From assembly GCA_029961105.1 (NCBI GenBank), contig JASBVO010000002.1:124001-188000 (forward strand): DNA of 64,000 nt, read 5' to 3'. This stretch comes from Micrococcus sp. GTDB taxonomy: Bacteria; Actinomycetota; Actinomycetes; Actinomycetales; Micrococcaceae. Position numbers and translations under genes: made by a program. The first letter of the stretch is position 1; each line of letters begins with the position of its first letter. Shown here in pieces: positions 27,729-37,104 of the stretch. The notes below the pieces were generated by a model. It saw nothing but the letters and a program-made list of their open reading frames with translations, searched no databases and was not told where the DNA came from.

Positions 27729-29666
27729 ATGACCGCCAAGAAGTCCTTCCCGAAGCCCTCCGAGCTGCCGGTCCCCGCCGGCGCCGAGGGCTGGGAGAAG
27801 ATCTACCCCTACTACCTCGTCTTCCAGGACAAGCTCAAGGACGCCGAGGACGCCAAGTTCTGGTTCTGCGACTCCCAGCACTGGCCCACCGTGTTCAAGC
27901 CCTTCGAGACGATCGGCGGGGAGTTCGCCGTGAAGTGCCTGGGCCAGTACAACGCCCGGCACCTGATGATCCCCAACGCCAACGGCATCGAGTTCCGCGT
28001 GCACCTGGGCTACCTGTACATGTCCCCCATCCCGGTCCCGGAGGACCAGATCGCCGCCCGGGTTCCCGAGTTCCAGGCCCGCGTGTCCCACTACTTCCAG
28101 AACTGGGACACCCTGCTGGAGCAGTGGAAGACCAAGGTCCGCGGCACCATCGACGAGATGGAGACCCTGGAGTTCAAGCCGCTGCCGGACATGGTCCCGA
28201 TGGACGACATCGTCTCCGGCACGGCCAAGGACGGCTCCGAGGTGCTGCTGGAGAACTACGACCGGCTGATCCAGCTGGCCTACCAGAACTGGCAGTACCA
28301 CTTCGAGTTCCTCAATCTCGGCTACATCGCCTACCTGGACTTCTTCAACTTCTGCAAGGAGGTCTTCCCGGACATCCCGGACCAGTCGATCGCCACCATG
28401 GTCCAGGGCGTGGACATGGAGCTGTTCCGTCCGGACGACGAGCTCAAGGCCCTGGCCACCCTGGCCGTCGAGCTGGGCCTGCAGTCCCACTTCGCCACCG
28501 TCCCGGTGAACGGCGCGGACGCCGAGGCCACCCTGGCCTCGATCGGCGCCGCCGCGGGCGGCCAGACATGGCTGGATCGCTGGGCCGAGGCCCAGGACCC
28601 GTGGTTCAACTTCACCGTGGGCAACGGCTTCTACGGGCATGACAAGTACTGGAACGAGCACCTGGACATCCCGCTGGGCTACATCGCGGACTACATCCGC
28701 CGCCTGGACGAGGGCCAGACGATCATGCGCCCCACCGAGGAGCTCATCGCGGAGAAGGACCGGATCGTCGAGGAGTACCGCGAGCTGCTCGACGGTGACC
28801 AGCTGGCCGCCTTCGACGCCAAGCGGCAGCTCGCCGCCACGGCCTACCCCTACGTGGAGAACCACAACTTCTACATCGAGCACTGGACCATGGGCGTGTT
28901 CTGGCGCAAGGTCCGCGAGCTCTCCCGCACCCTGCACGGCTACGGCTTCTGGGAGCACGAGAACGACCTGCTGTACCTGAACCGCAACGAGGTCCGGGAC
29001 GCCCTGTTCGACCTGGTCACCGGCTGGGGCGTCGGCGCCCCGACCGGCCCGATCGGCCCGGTGTACTGGCCCGAGGTCATCGCCGAGCGCAAGGCGATCG
29101 TGGACGCGCTGAAGACCGCCCGCCCGGCCCCGGCGCTGAACACCCCGCCGGCCTCCATCACCGAGCCGTTCACCCGCATGCTGTGGGGCATCACCACCGA
29201 GCAGGTCGAGTCCTGGCTCGGCGCCGGCGAGGAGGGCACCGAGGGCGTGCTCAAGGGCATGGCCGCCTCCCCCGGGGTCGTGGAGGGCGTGGCCCGGGTC
29301 ATCATGGACTCCGACGACCTGGCCCAGATCCAGCAGGACGAGATCCTCGTCGCCCCCGTCACCGCCCCGTCCTGGGGACCGGTGTTCGGCAAGATCAAGG
29401 CCACCGTCACGGACATCGGCGGCATGATGAGCCACGCCGCGATCGTCTGCCGCGAGTACGCCCTGCCGGCCGTGACCGGCACCGGCAGCGCCTCCACCTC
29501 GATCGTCACCGGCCAGCGGCTGCGCGTGGACGGCACCAAGGGCACCGTGACCATCCTGGACGGCCCGAACGCCGCCCCGCAGGTCACCGGCCCCGGCGCC
29601 CACAGCCACCAGCACCCGCACACGGCCCCCGAGGCCGAGGACGCGGGAGAGCCGGCCCATGTCTGA
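27729..29666 (+). CDS. PEP-utilizing (phospho-His) subunit of the aryl phosphate synthase (CreHI type)
   Basis: A 645-aa protein. The first 480 residues form a mixed helical region seen in aryl phosphate synthases (PEGWEKIYPYYLVF-like start, many Trp/Tyr/Phe). Residues about 500-615 are the PEP-utilizer swivel domain with the phospho-acceptor His569 in GGMMSHAAIVCREYALPAV. It ends in a His/Ala-rich tail. With the preceding subunit it should transfer phosphate from ATP via phospho-His to a phenolic hydroxyl. GTTGGAGAG gives the ribosome site; the stop overlaps the next ATG. Confidence 0.85.
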   Translation: MTAKKSFPKPSELPVPAGAEGWEKIYPYYLVFQDKLKDAEDAKFWFCDSQHWPTVFKPFETIGGEFAVKCLGQYNARHLMIPNANGIEFRVHLGYLYMSPIPVPEDQIAARVPEFQARVSHYFQNWDTLLEQWKTKVRGTIDEMETLEFKPLPDMVPMDDIVSGTAKDGSEVLLENYDRLIQLAYQNWQYHFEFLNLGYIAYLDFFNFCKEVFPDIPDQSIATMVQGVDMELFRPDDELKALATLAVELGLQSHFATVPVNGADAEATLASIGAAAGGQTWLDRWAEAQDPWFNFTVGNGFYGHDKYWNEHLDIPLGYIADYIRRLDEGQTIMRPTEELIAEKDRIVEEYRELLDGDQLAAFDAKRQLAATAYPYVENHNFYIEHWTMGVFWRKVRELSRTLHGYGFWEHENDLLYLNRNEVRDALFDLVTGWGVGAPTGPIGPVYWPEVIAERKAIVDALKTARPAPALNTPPASITEPFTRMLWGITTEQVESWLGAGEEGTEGVLKGMAASPGVVEGVARVIMDSDDLAQIQQDEILVAPVTAPSWGPVFGKIKATVTDIGGMMSHAAIVCREYALPAVTGTGSASTSIVTGQRLRVDGTKGTVTILDGPNAAPQVTGPGAHSHQHPHTAPEAEDAGEPAHV

Positions 29667-30459
29667 GGCCCGCCCCGAGACCCAGCCGGGGACCCAGCAA
29701 GGCCCGACGCCGGCCGGCCGGCAGCGCACGGTGCTCGTCACCGGCGCCGCCGGGGGCCTGGGCCGCGCCTTCGCTTCAGGGTTCGCCGCCCGCGGTGACC
29801 GGGTCGCCGTCGCGGACATCAACCTCGAGGGCGCCACCGCCACCGCGCAGTGCCTGACCGACTCCGGCGCGAGCGCGAAGGCCTTCCAGGTGGACGTCAC
29901 GGACCTGGACTCCGTGACGGCCCTGGCGCGCGAGGTGGCGGCGTTCGGGGACGGGAGCATCGACGTCGTGGTCAACAACGCGGCCATCTACGCGACCGTC
30001 ACCCGCTCCCCCTTCGAGGAGATCGACCCGGCGGAGTGGGACCTGGTGATGGGGGTCAACCTCAAGGGACCGTGGCTGGTGACGCGGGCCGTGAGCCCGT
30101 ACCTGGCCACCGGTGCCCGCGTGGTGAACCTCTCCAGCGCGACCATCTACTCCGGGTCCGCTCACTGGGCGCACTACGTGGCCTCCAAGGGCGGCGTGGT
30201 GGCCCTGACCCGGGTGCTCGCCAAGGAGCTGGGCTCCCGGGAGATCACCGTCAACGCCATCGCCCCCGGCTTCACCCTCACCGAGGCCAGCTACGGGCTG
30301 ATGGACAACGCCGAGACCTACGGGGTGGACCGCGGCTCCATCAAGCGGGCCTCCCAGCCCGAGGACATCGTGGGCGCCGCCCTGTTCCTGGCCTCCCCGG
30401 AGGCCGGGTACATCACCGGCCAGACCATGGTCGTCGACGGCGGCCGCCAGTTCATCTGA
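29659..30459 (+). CDS. SDR-family alcohol dehydrogenase of the cre-like cluster
   Basis: A 266-aa classical SDR. NAD site VTGAAGGLGRAFA, NNAAIY, catalytic Ser in NLSSATIYSG, and YVASK. It overlaps the upstream stop by 8 nt, showing translational coupling. In the cre pathway an alcohol dehydrogenase oxidises the hydroxymethyl intermediate to the aldehyde, in parallel with the P450. Which cre letter it matches is not certain, so no symbol is given. Confidence 0.85.
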   Translation: MSEARPETQPGTQQGPTPAGRQRTVLVTGAAGGLGRAFASGFAARGDRVAVADINLEGATATAQCLTDSGASAKAFQVDVTDLDSVTALAREVAAFGDGSIDVVVNNAAIYATVTRSPFEEIDPAEWDLVMGVNLKGPWLVTRAVSPYLATGARVVNLSSATIYSGSAHWAHYVASKGGVVALTRVLAKELGSREITVNAIAPGFTLTEASYGLMDNAETYGVDRGSIKRASQPEDIVGAALFLASPEAGYITGQTMVVDGGRQFI

Positions 30460-30524
30460 GAGCACCGGGCCCGTCAGCGGCCCGCAGCGGGCCGGACGGC
30501 CCGCCGAAGACCACAGGAGGAATC

Positions 30525-30845
30525 ATGCCGACCATCCACTACACAGACGCCGCAGGCTCGACCATCGACATCAACGCCAACGTGGGCGATTCCGTGATGG
30601 AGACCGCCGTGCGCAACGGCGTGCCGGGGATCGTCGCCGAGTGCGGCGGCTCCCTGTCCTGCGCCACCTGCCATGTCTTCGTCCGCGAGGACGAGGTGGA
30701 CCAGCTGCCCGAGATGAGCGAGATGGAGGACGAGATGCTCTACGGCACCGCCGTGGACCGCGAGGACACCTCTCGCCTGTCCTGCCAGATCAAGGTCACC
30801 GAGGGCATGGACCTGCACGTGACCACCCCCGAGACCCAGGTCTGA
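30525..30845 (+). CDS. [2Fe-2S] ferredoxin (putidaredoxin type), redox partner of the P450
   Basis: A 106-aa ferredoxin. Cluster ligands appear as ECGGSLSCATCH (C-x5-C-x2-C) with the fourth Cys in LSCQIKV, the adrenodoxin/putidaredoxin pattern. AGGAGG at 30515-30520 gives a strong ribosome site. Placed directly before its reductase gene, it should carry electrons one at a time to the P450 at 25220. Length and acidic surface loop (EDEVDQLPEMSEMEDEM) are typical. Confidence 0.93.
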   Translation: MPTIHYTDAAGSTIDINANVGDSVMETAVRNGVPGIVAECGGSLSCATCHVFVREDEVDQLPEMSEMEDEMLYGTAVDREDTSRLSCQIKVTEGMDLHVTTPETQV

Positions 30846-30889
30846 CCGAGCGTTCCGGCTGCCCGCCGGGACCCGACCCAGGAGTTCCC

Positions 30890-32221
30890 ATGAGCACCCC
30901 CACCACCGACCGGGCCGAGACCGGCCTGCTGATCATCGGCGCCAGCCAGGCCGGCGTGCAGCTGGCCATCTCCCTGCGCGGCACCGGCTTCGACGAGCAC
31001 ATCACCCTGCTGGGCGAGGAGGACCACCGCCCCTACCAGCGCCCCGCCCTGTCCAAGGAGTTCCTGCAGGACAAGGTGGACAAGGAGAACCTGATCTTCC
31101 GCTCCCAGCAGTACTGGGACGAGCACGACATCGAGCTCGTCAAGGGAGCACGGATCGAGCGGATCGAGAAGAACGCCCCGGGGCGGGGTGCCGGCGACGG
31201 CCCGGACGGCTCCGGCGTGGCCATCGCCACCGACGGCACCCGCTACCCGTTCCGCCGCCTCGCCCTGGCCGTGGGCGCCCGTGCCCGGCGACTGGAGATC
31301 GAGGGCGCGGAGCTGGACGGCGTGGTCTACCTGCGCAGCGCGGACGACGCCCTGGACCTCAAGGCCCGCCTCGGCGACGTCCAGGACGCCGTCGTGGTCG
31401 GGGGTGGGTTCATCGGCCTGGAGGCGGCCTGCTCCCTGCACGGGATGGGCAAGGACGTCACCGTCCTGGAGCACGGCCCCCGGCTGGTGGGCCGCGCCGT
31501 GGGCGAGGACACGTCCGAGTACTTCCTGCAGGCCCACCGCGGCCGCGGCATCGACATCCGGCTGGGCGCGCGGATGACCCGGTTCGTGGAGGGCACCGGC
31601 GAGCGCGCCGGGAAGGTCGCCGGCGTGGAGCTTCAGGACGGCACCGTGGTGGACGCGCAACTGGTGCTCGTGGGCATCGGCGTCGTCCCGAACACCGAAC
31701 TGGCCGAGCAGATGGGCCTGGCGGTGGACAACGGGATCGTGGTGGACCGGCACGCGGTCGCCTCGGACGGCACGACCGTGGCCGTGGGCGACGTGGCGAA
31801 CATGCCGAACCCGCTGTCCGGCGCCCCCGAGGGCGAGCGCATCCGGCTGGAGAGCGTCAACAACGCGATCGAGCACGCCAAGGTCGCCGCATACTCCCTC
31901 ACCGGCCGGCGGGAGGAGTACGCCGGCATCCCCTGGTTCTGGTCCAACCAGGCCGACCTGAAGCTGCAGATCGCCGGGCTCACCCTCGGCTACGACTCCA
32001 CCGTGGTCCGCCGCGACGACGCCAAGGGGAAGTTCTCGGTGCTGTACTACCGGGACGGCCAGGTGATCGCCGCCGACTGCGTCAACGCCCCGCTGGACTT
32101 CATGGCGGTGCGCGGCGCCCTGGGCAAGGGGCAGAACATCCCCGCCGAGGCCGCCGCGGATCCCGCCGTCCAGCTCAAGTCCCTCGTGGTGGACCGGACG
32201 GTCCAGGAGGTCTCCGCATGA
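30890..32221 (+). CDS. FAD-dependent ferredoxin reductase (putidaredoxin-reductase type)
   Basis: A 443-aa flavoprotein. The FAD site is LLIIGASQAGVQLAISLR near residues 13-30, the NADH site is VVVGGGFIGLEAACSL near 165-180, and the second FAD motif is VAVGDVANMP. The C-terminal domain (WFWSNQADLKLQIAG) is typical of class I P450 and dioxygenase reductases. AGGAG at 30880-30884 sets the start. It supplies the ferredoxin encoded just upstream, and its stop overlaps the HD gene as ATGA. Confidence 0.93.
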   Translation: MSTPTTDRAETGLLIIGASQAGVQLAISLRGTGFDEHITLLGEEDHRPYQRPALSKEFLQDKVDKENLIFRSQQYWDEHDIELVKGARIERIEKNAPGRGAGDGPDGSGVAIATDGTRYPFRRLALAVGARARRLEIEGAELDGVVYLRSADDALDLKARLGDVQDAVVVGGGFIGLEAACSLHGMGKDVTVLEHGPRLVGRAVGEDTSEYFLQAHRGRGIDIRLGARMTRFVEGTGERAGKVAGVELQDGTVVDAQLVLVGIGVVPNTELAEQMGLAVDNGIVVDRHAVASDGTTVAVGDVANMPNPLSGAPEGERIRLESVNNAIEHAKVAAYSLTGRREEYAGIPWFWSNQADLKLQIAGLTLGYDSTVVRRDDAKGKFSVLYYRDGQVIAADCVNAPLDFMAVRGALGKGQNIPAEAAADPAVQLKSLVVDRTVQEVSA

Positions 32222-32991
32222 ACACCACCGACCAGCAGGCCACACCGGCCCAGGACTCCCAGCAGGCCCACCCCACCTGGGAGAAGGCCGCTCCGGGCCA
32301 GCACGCCCGGGATCCCCGCGCCGTGGCCTTCGCACAGGACTTTCCCGAGCGGCCCATCCCCGCCGCCGGTCCCGTGAGCACCGCGCCCATCTCCACCTCG
32401 CCCTCCGTGGGCCTGGAGGAGCTGTGGGCCGCGATCGTGCCGGAGTCCCGGACCCGGTCCAACGACATCCACCTGCCCACCTCCACCGCCTACGCCCAGC
32501 GGCTGTGCGACGCCTATCCGCAGGCAGACCGCGAGCTCGTGCTGGCGACGATCATCCTGCACGACACCGGCTGGGCGCACGTGGACGAGTCCCGGATCAT
32601 CTCCGAGGGCTTCCAGGGCGACTGGCGCAAGGCCGCCATCCGGTACGAGCACGAGGCCAAGGGTTGCCTGGTGGCCCGCCGCGTCCTGCCGGGGCTCGGC
32701 TATGACGAGGAGTTCATCGAGCGGGTCTGCGAGATCATCGACGGCCACGACACCCGCCAGGTCGCCTTCTCCCTCGAGGACGCCCTGGTCCGCGACGCCG
32801 ACCGCCTGTGGCGCTTCGACATCACCGGGGTGTGCGTGTCCTCCTCCTGGTTCGGCATGGACCCGGCCACCTACACCGACCGGCTCGACCGGGAAATCCT
32901 GCCCGAACTGATCACCGGAGCGGCCGTGCAGATGGCCCGCACCGACCTGGCCCGCACCCGCGGCCTGCTGCGCACGGAGGTGCTGCGATGA
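32218..32991 (+). CDS. HD-domain phosphohydrolase (CreD-like)
   Basis: A 257-aa HD-superfamily hydrolase. The metal ligands are visible in order: an upstream His-containing LPTSTAYAQRLC region, ILHDTGWAHVD (HD pair), YEHEAKG, DGHDTRQ and DADRLWRFD. The first 75 residues are low-complexity and not conserved. In the cre pathway CreD removes the phosphate from the oxidised aryl phosphate to release free 4-hydroxybenzyl-type products. Coupled to both neighbours through ATGA overlaps. Confidence 0.8.
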   Translation: MNTTDQQATPAQDSQQAHPTWEKAAPGQHARDPRAVAFAQDFPERPIPAAGPVSTAPISTSPSVGLEELWAAIVPESRTRSNDIHLPTSTAYAQRLCDAYPQADRELVLATIILHDTGWAHVDESRIISEGFQGDWRKAAIRYEHEAKGCLVARRVLPGLGYDEEFIERVCEIIDGHDTRQVAFSLEDALVRDADRLWRFDITGVCVSSSWFGMDPATYTDRLDREILPELITGAAVQMARTDLARTRGLLRTEVLR

Positions 32992-34541
32992 GCACGACTG
33001 CCGACGTCACCACCGGCGCCCACACCAATGCGAAGGCCCGGCGCGCCGCCTTGCAGCTGCCGTACACGCACGTGGACGACTTCTTCATCAACGGCGCCTA
33101 CGTGCCCGCCGCCGCCCCGGAGCGCAACCCGGTCACCGATCCGGCGACCGGCGAGGTCTGGGGTTCGGTCCCGGCGGCCACCCCCGGAGAGCTGGACGCC
33201 GCCGTCGGGGCCGCCCGGGCAGCTCTGGCCGGCTGGGGCGCCCTGAGCGCCGCCGAGCGCGCGCAGTACCTGGTGCGGATCGCCGAGGAGATCGAGGCCC
33301 GCGCCGAGCCGCTGGCCCTGACCAACACCCGGGAGAACGGCTCGCCGATCTCCGAGACCCGGGGCGCCGCGGCCAACGCGGCGGGCATCTTCCGCTACTT
33401 CGCCACCCTCGCGGACTGGCTGGACCACGACGACGTCCGGCCCTTCCCGGCCGGCGGCGCCGAGTCGGTGGTGGACAAGGACCCGGTCGGGGTGTGCGGG
33501 CTGATCGCCCCGTGGAACTTCCCCATCAACCTGGTGGTCATCAAGCTGGCCCCGGCCCTGCTGGCCGGCTGCACCGTGGTCATCAAGCCGGCCTCCCCCA
33601 CGCCGCTGTCCCTGCGCTTCGTCATCGACGCCGTGCAGGCCGCGGGGGTGCCGGCCGGGGTCGTGAACCTGCTGACCGGACCGGGCCGGTTCGGGGACGC
33701 GCTGGTGCGCCACCCGGGCGTGGACAAGGTCGCCTTCACCGGGTCCACCCCGGTGGGCCGGAAGATCGCCGCGGCCTGCGGCGAACTGCTGCGGCCGGTG
33801 ACGCTGGAGCTGGGCGGGAAGTCCTCGGCGATCGTGCTGCCGGACGCCGACCTGGCCGCGATGTCCTCCGTGCTGGTGCGCTCGTGCATGCGCAACACCG
33901 GGCAGACCTGCTACATCTCCACCCGCATCATCGCCCCCGCGTCCCGGTACGAGCAGGTGGTGCGGATGGTCGGCGAGACCATCGCGGCCGGCAAGCAGGG
34001 CGACCCGCTGGACGAGGACACCCTGTTCGGCCCGGTGGCCACCCGGTCCCAGTACGAGACGGTGCTGGAGTACGTGGACTCGGCCCACGCCGAGGGCGCC
34101 CGGGCGGTCACCGGCGGCGCCGTGGTGCCGGCCGATGCGCTCGGGCCGGGCCTGGAGGAGGGCGTGTTCATCCAGCCCACGGTCTTCGCGGACGTCACCG
34201 CGGACATGCGGATCTCCAGGGAGGAGATCTTCGGCCCGGTGATCTCGGTGCTGAAGTACGACGATGCCGGCGGCTCCGGGAACTGGTCGGCCGACGAGGC
34301 CGTCGAGCTGGCCAACAACACCGAGTTCGGCCTGGGCGGGCTCGTGTTCGGCGCCGATGAGGAGCGGGCGCTGGAGGTGGCCCGCCGGGTGGACTCCGGG
34401 TCCGTGGGCATCAACTTCTTCGGCTCCAACCACTCCGCCCCGTTCGGCGGCCGGCACGACTCCGGCATGGGCGTGGAGTACGGGATCGAGGGGCTCAGCG
34501 CCTACTTGAGCTACAAGTCGATCCACCGGAAGACCCGCTGA
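32988..34541 (+). CDS. Aldehyde dehydrogenase of the cre-like cluster
   Basis: A 517-aa NAD(P)-dependent ALDH. PWNFPINLVVIKLAPALLAG and FTGSTPVGRKIA form the cofactor site, the general base Glu lies in LELGGKSS, and the nucleophile is Cys308 in NTGQTCYISTR. Last gene of the run, followed by a strong terminator. It should oxidise 4-hydroxybenzaldehyde (or its phosphate) to the acid. ATGA overlap with the HD gene indicates coupled translation. Confidence 0.92.
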   Translation: MSTTADVTTGAHTNAKARRAALQLPYTHVDDFFINGAYVPAAAPERNPVTDPATGEVWGSVPAATPGELDAAVGAARAALAGWGALSAAERAQYLVRIAEEIEARAEPLALTNTRENGSPISETRGAAANAAGIFRYFATLADWLDHDDVRPFPAGGAESVVDKDPVGVCGLIAPWNFPINLVVIKLAPALLAGCTVVIKPASPTPLSLRFVIDAVQAAGVPAGVVNLLTGPGRFGDALVRHPGVDKVAFTGSTPVGRKIAAACGELLRPVTLELGGKSSAIVLPDADLAAMSSVLVRSCMRNTGQTCYISTRIIAPASRYEQVVRMVGETIAAGKQGDPLDEDTLFGPVATRSQYETVLEYVDSAHAEGARAVTGGAVVPADALGPGLEEGVFIQPTVFADVTADMRISREEIFGPVISVLKYDDAGGSGNWSADEAVELANNTEFGLGGLVFGADEERALEVARRVDSGSVGINFFGSNHSAPFGGRHDSGMGVEYGIEGLSAYLSYKSIHRKTR

Positions 34542-34562
34542 GGCACACCGGGCAGAACACCG

Positions 34563-34597
34563 GAGGCCCCGGCTCCTCGAGAGGGGGCCGGGGCCTC
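34563..34597 (+). terminator. Intrinsic terminator of the cre-like operon
   Basis: GAGGCCCCGGC (34563-34573) pairs with GCCGGGGCCTC (34587-34597), an 11-bp GC stem with a 13-nt loop, followed by GCTTAAT. It starts 21 bp after the aldehyde dehydrogenase stop. Confidence 0.8.
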
Positions 34598-34697
34598 GCT
34601 TAATCGAGAATGCACTTCCTGCTGTCCATCCGCTCCGATGGACATCAACGACTGCAGTCTCGTTGAGCATCAACTGCGACATCTCCCGCGACGACGG

Positions 34698-34729
34698 ACG
34701 GGGCCCGGCCCGCACGGGCCGGACCCCGT
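34698..34729 (-). terminator. Terminator-like hairpin downstream of carD
   Basis: A 14-bp stem with one mismatch (34698-34711 against 34716-34729) around the loop GCAC, about 50 bp after the CarD stop on the minus strand. No T-run is present, which is common in this GC range. Together with the hairpin at 34563 it separates two convergent units; the 237-bp gap holds no gene. Confidence 0.6.
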
Positions 34730-34778
34730 CAGGGTCTGTGTCATGAGCGGCGTGAGCGCACCCACGACCACATGGAAC

Positions 34779-35327
34779 TCAGGCCAGGGCCGGCTCGGCG
34801 TCCGCCGCGTTCTCCGCGAAGCCCAACTCATCCAGGGAGGCGCCGTTCGCCACGGCCTCCAGGACCTCGGTGGCCTCATCCTCGGTGATCTCCAGGGCCA
34901 AGGCGACCTCGGCCACGAGGGGTGCCTGTGCGTTGCGGAACATGTCCTTCTCAGCCATGGACAGGCCCTTGGTGTCGCGGCGGCGGCCCAGGTCGCGGAC
35001 CACCTCGGCGATCTGCTCGAGCATGCCCGAGGCCACCTTCTCCTGGTTCGCCTTCATGCGGCGGGACCACTGCTTCTCCTCCACGCCGGTGGGCTCCTGC
35101 ACCACCTCGAGCAGCTTGCGCAGGTGAGCGCGGTCATACACCTCGCGTACGCCGATCTCCTCCACCTTGGATTCCGGGATGGAGACCACGAGGTTGTTGC
35201 TCCGGATCGTCAGCTCGATGTAGGTCACCTCCGCACCCTTGACGGTGCGGTGGAAACGGTTCGTGACGGTCGCCGGACCGTGGTGGGGATGAACAACGAG
35301 CTTGCCGGGGATCAGCTGCATGTACAC
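34779..35327 (-). CDS. carD: CarD family RNA-polymerase-binding transcription regulator
   Basis: A 182-aa protein. The N-terminal CarD/TRCF RNAP-interaction domain (about 5-60, with GKLVVHPHHGPATV) binds the RNAP beta subunit; the C-terminal helical domain (about 80-165, KQWSRRMKANQEKVASG) contacts promoter DNA and stabilises open complexes at rRNA and housekeeping promoters. Start: GTG 35327 is 7 nt from an AAGGAAAG ribosome site; the ATG two codons later is 13 nt away. The 283-bp upstream gap holds an 18-bp split palindrome (CCGACCCGT-CC-ACGGGTCGG, 35463-35482) and no other gene. Confidence 0.85.
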   Translation of the reverse strand: MYMQLIPGKLVVHPHHGPATVTNRFHRTVKGAEVTYIELTIRSNNLVVSIPESKVEEIGVREVYDRAHLRKLLEVVQEPTGVEEKQWSRRMKANQEKVASGMLEQIAEVVRDLGRRRDTKGLSMAEKDMFRNAQAPLVAEVALALEITEDEATEVLEAVANGASLDELGFAENAADAEPALA

Positions 35328-35610
35328 GTCTCTTTCCTTCGGGGCGAAGGCCTCCCCCGCCGCCGGGCCCGCCGGTGGGACGTCCGGCGGGCGCAGGCGA
35401 TCGTGCTCCTGGCGATGCCGGCGCAGTTGCGCCGACGGACCAGAGGGCACGCGGAACCGTTTCCGACCCGTCCACGGGTCGGTCGTGTTCCGTGAGTTTG
35501 GCTGTCCTCCATTTTCTCACATCTGCGCGACATGTGCGCCGGAATGCCCTAGGCTTCTCCCCTTTTCGTCACGATGGGTCCCGGAAGCGGACATCGGGCG
35601 CCTGAGTCCG

Positions 35611-37098
35611 CTACCCCTCCTGGGCGCGCAGGAACTCGAAGACCTCCACCTCGTCCACGCCGGGGAAGGCGCCGGACGGCATGGCCGCCAGCAGGTGCGC
35701 ATTGGCCCGGGCGGCCGGCCAGGCGTGGCCGCCCCACTCGGCCTCCAGGTCCGGGGTGGGCAGCCGGCAGCAACTGGGGTCCGGGCAGCGGGACACGGAG
35801 CGGGCAGCCGTCTCCTTGCCGCGGAACCAGCGGGCGGCGTCGAACGGCACCCCGATGGACAGGGAGTAGAACCCGGAGGAATGTCCCTCTACCACGGCGG
35901 TGCACCAGTAGGTGCCGGCGGGGGTGTCCGTGTACTGGTTGAAGGCCCGGAACCGGTCGGCCACGCCGAACACCTCACGCGAGGTCCAGTTCCGGCACAC
36001 CTGCTGCCCCTCGATGGCGCCGGTGTGATCGGCGGGGAAGGAGACGCCGTCGTTCTCGTAGGCCTTGTGGATGATCCCCGACTCGTGCACCTTCTGGAAG
36101 TGACAGGTGATCCCCAGGTGTTCGGTGGCCAGGTTGGTGAACCGGTGGGCGGCGGACTCGTAGGAGACGCCGAACGCGTCCCGGACGTCCTCGATGGCCA
36201 GGTCCTTCTCCGCCTTGGCGTTCTTCAGGAACTTCACCGTCTCTTTCTGCGGCATCATCAGCGCCGCGGCGAAGTAGTTGGTGTAGACCCGCTGGCGCAG
36301 GAAGTCGGAGTAGTCCTCGGGCTCGCCGTGGCCGAGGACGTAGGCGGCGATGGCCTGGAGCAGCACCGAGCGCTGGTCGTGGTCCGGGGTGCGGGCGCGG
36401 GAGAGGTAGAACCGGCGGTTCTTCAGGTCCGTCACCGAGCGCGTGGAGTGCGGCAGGTTGGACACGGAGCGGACCGTGAAGCCCAGGTGCTCGGCGAGAT
36501 CAGCCGCGGCGTGGTGGCTCAGCGGCCCCCCGGAATGCCCGACGGCGTCCAGCAGCTGTTGCGCCTGGCGCTCCAGTTCCGGGTAGTGGTTGTTGCGCTC
36601 CTTCATCTCCTGGCGGAGCTCCGAGTTGGCCCGGCGGGCCTCCTCCGGGGTGGCGGCCTGCTCCTCCATCCGGCGGTTCAGCTCGGCCTCCAGCCCGGCG
36701 ATGACCTCGAGGACCTCGGTGGGGGTGCGCGGAGAGATCTTGATCTGCGGCAACCCCAGGCTGGCATAGTGCTCTGAGCGCTGGGCCTTCTCCACCGCGA
36801 TCTCCAGGGCGGCCCGGCGGCTCGGCGCCTCCGTGGCCAGCAGGTCCTCCACGGAGGTCCCGTGTAGGGCGGCCAGCCTGGAGAGCAGGGTCAGCCGTGG
36901 CTCGCGCTTGCCGTTCTCGATCAGGGACAGGTGCGAGCCGGTGGCCCCCACGGCCTCCGCCGCCTGGTCCAGGGTCAGCCCGGCCTCCTTGCGCAGGTGG
37001 CGCAGGCGACGTCCGAGGACGACGGGGTCCAGTTCATCGGTGGGGGGCGGAGCCGCCGCCGGGCTGAGGGCGCTCGGCGCAGGAGAAGTGATGACCAT
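35611..37098 (-). CDS. ramB: RamB-like XRE regulator of acetate/short-chain fatty acid metabolism
   Basis: A 495-aa regulator. The N-terminal XRE HTH (about 25-85) includes LRHLRKEAGLTLDQAAEAVGATGSHLSLIENGKREP. The middle (about 160-300) contains an ImmA-like region with NNYFAAALMMP, and the C-terminus is the family's short-chain domain with a Cys cluster (SRCPDPSCCRLP). Length and order match RamB, which controls glyoxylate-cycle and acetate genes. TATTAT exactly 6 nt before ATG 37098 indicates a leaderless mRNA and makes the GTG one codon upstream less likely. Confidence 0.82.
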   Translation of the reverse strand: MVITSPAPSALSPAAAPPPTDELDPVVLGRRLRHLRKEAGLTLDQAAEAVGATGSHLSLIENGKREPRLTLLSRLAALHGTSVEDLLATEAPSRRAALEIAVEKAQRSEHYASLGLPQIKISPRTPTEVLEVIAGLEAELNRRMEEQAATPEEARRANSELRQEMKERNNHYPELERQAQQLLDAVGHSGGPLSHHAAADLAEHLGFTVRSVSNLPHSTRSVTDLKNRRFYLSRARTPDHDQRSVLLQAIAAYVLGHGEPEDYSDFLRQRVYTNYFAAALMMPQKETVKFLKNAKAEKDLAIEDVRDAFGVSYESAAHRFTNLATEHLGITCHFQKVHESGIIHKAYENDGVSFPADHTGAIEGQQVCRNWTSREVFGVADRFRAFNQYTDTPAGTYWCTAVVEGHSSGFYSLSIGVPFDAARWFRGKETAARSVSRCPDPSCCRLPTPDLEAEWGGHAWPAARANAHLLAAMPSGAFPGVDEVEVFEFLRAQEG

Positions 37099-37104
37099 CA
37101 CGCC

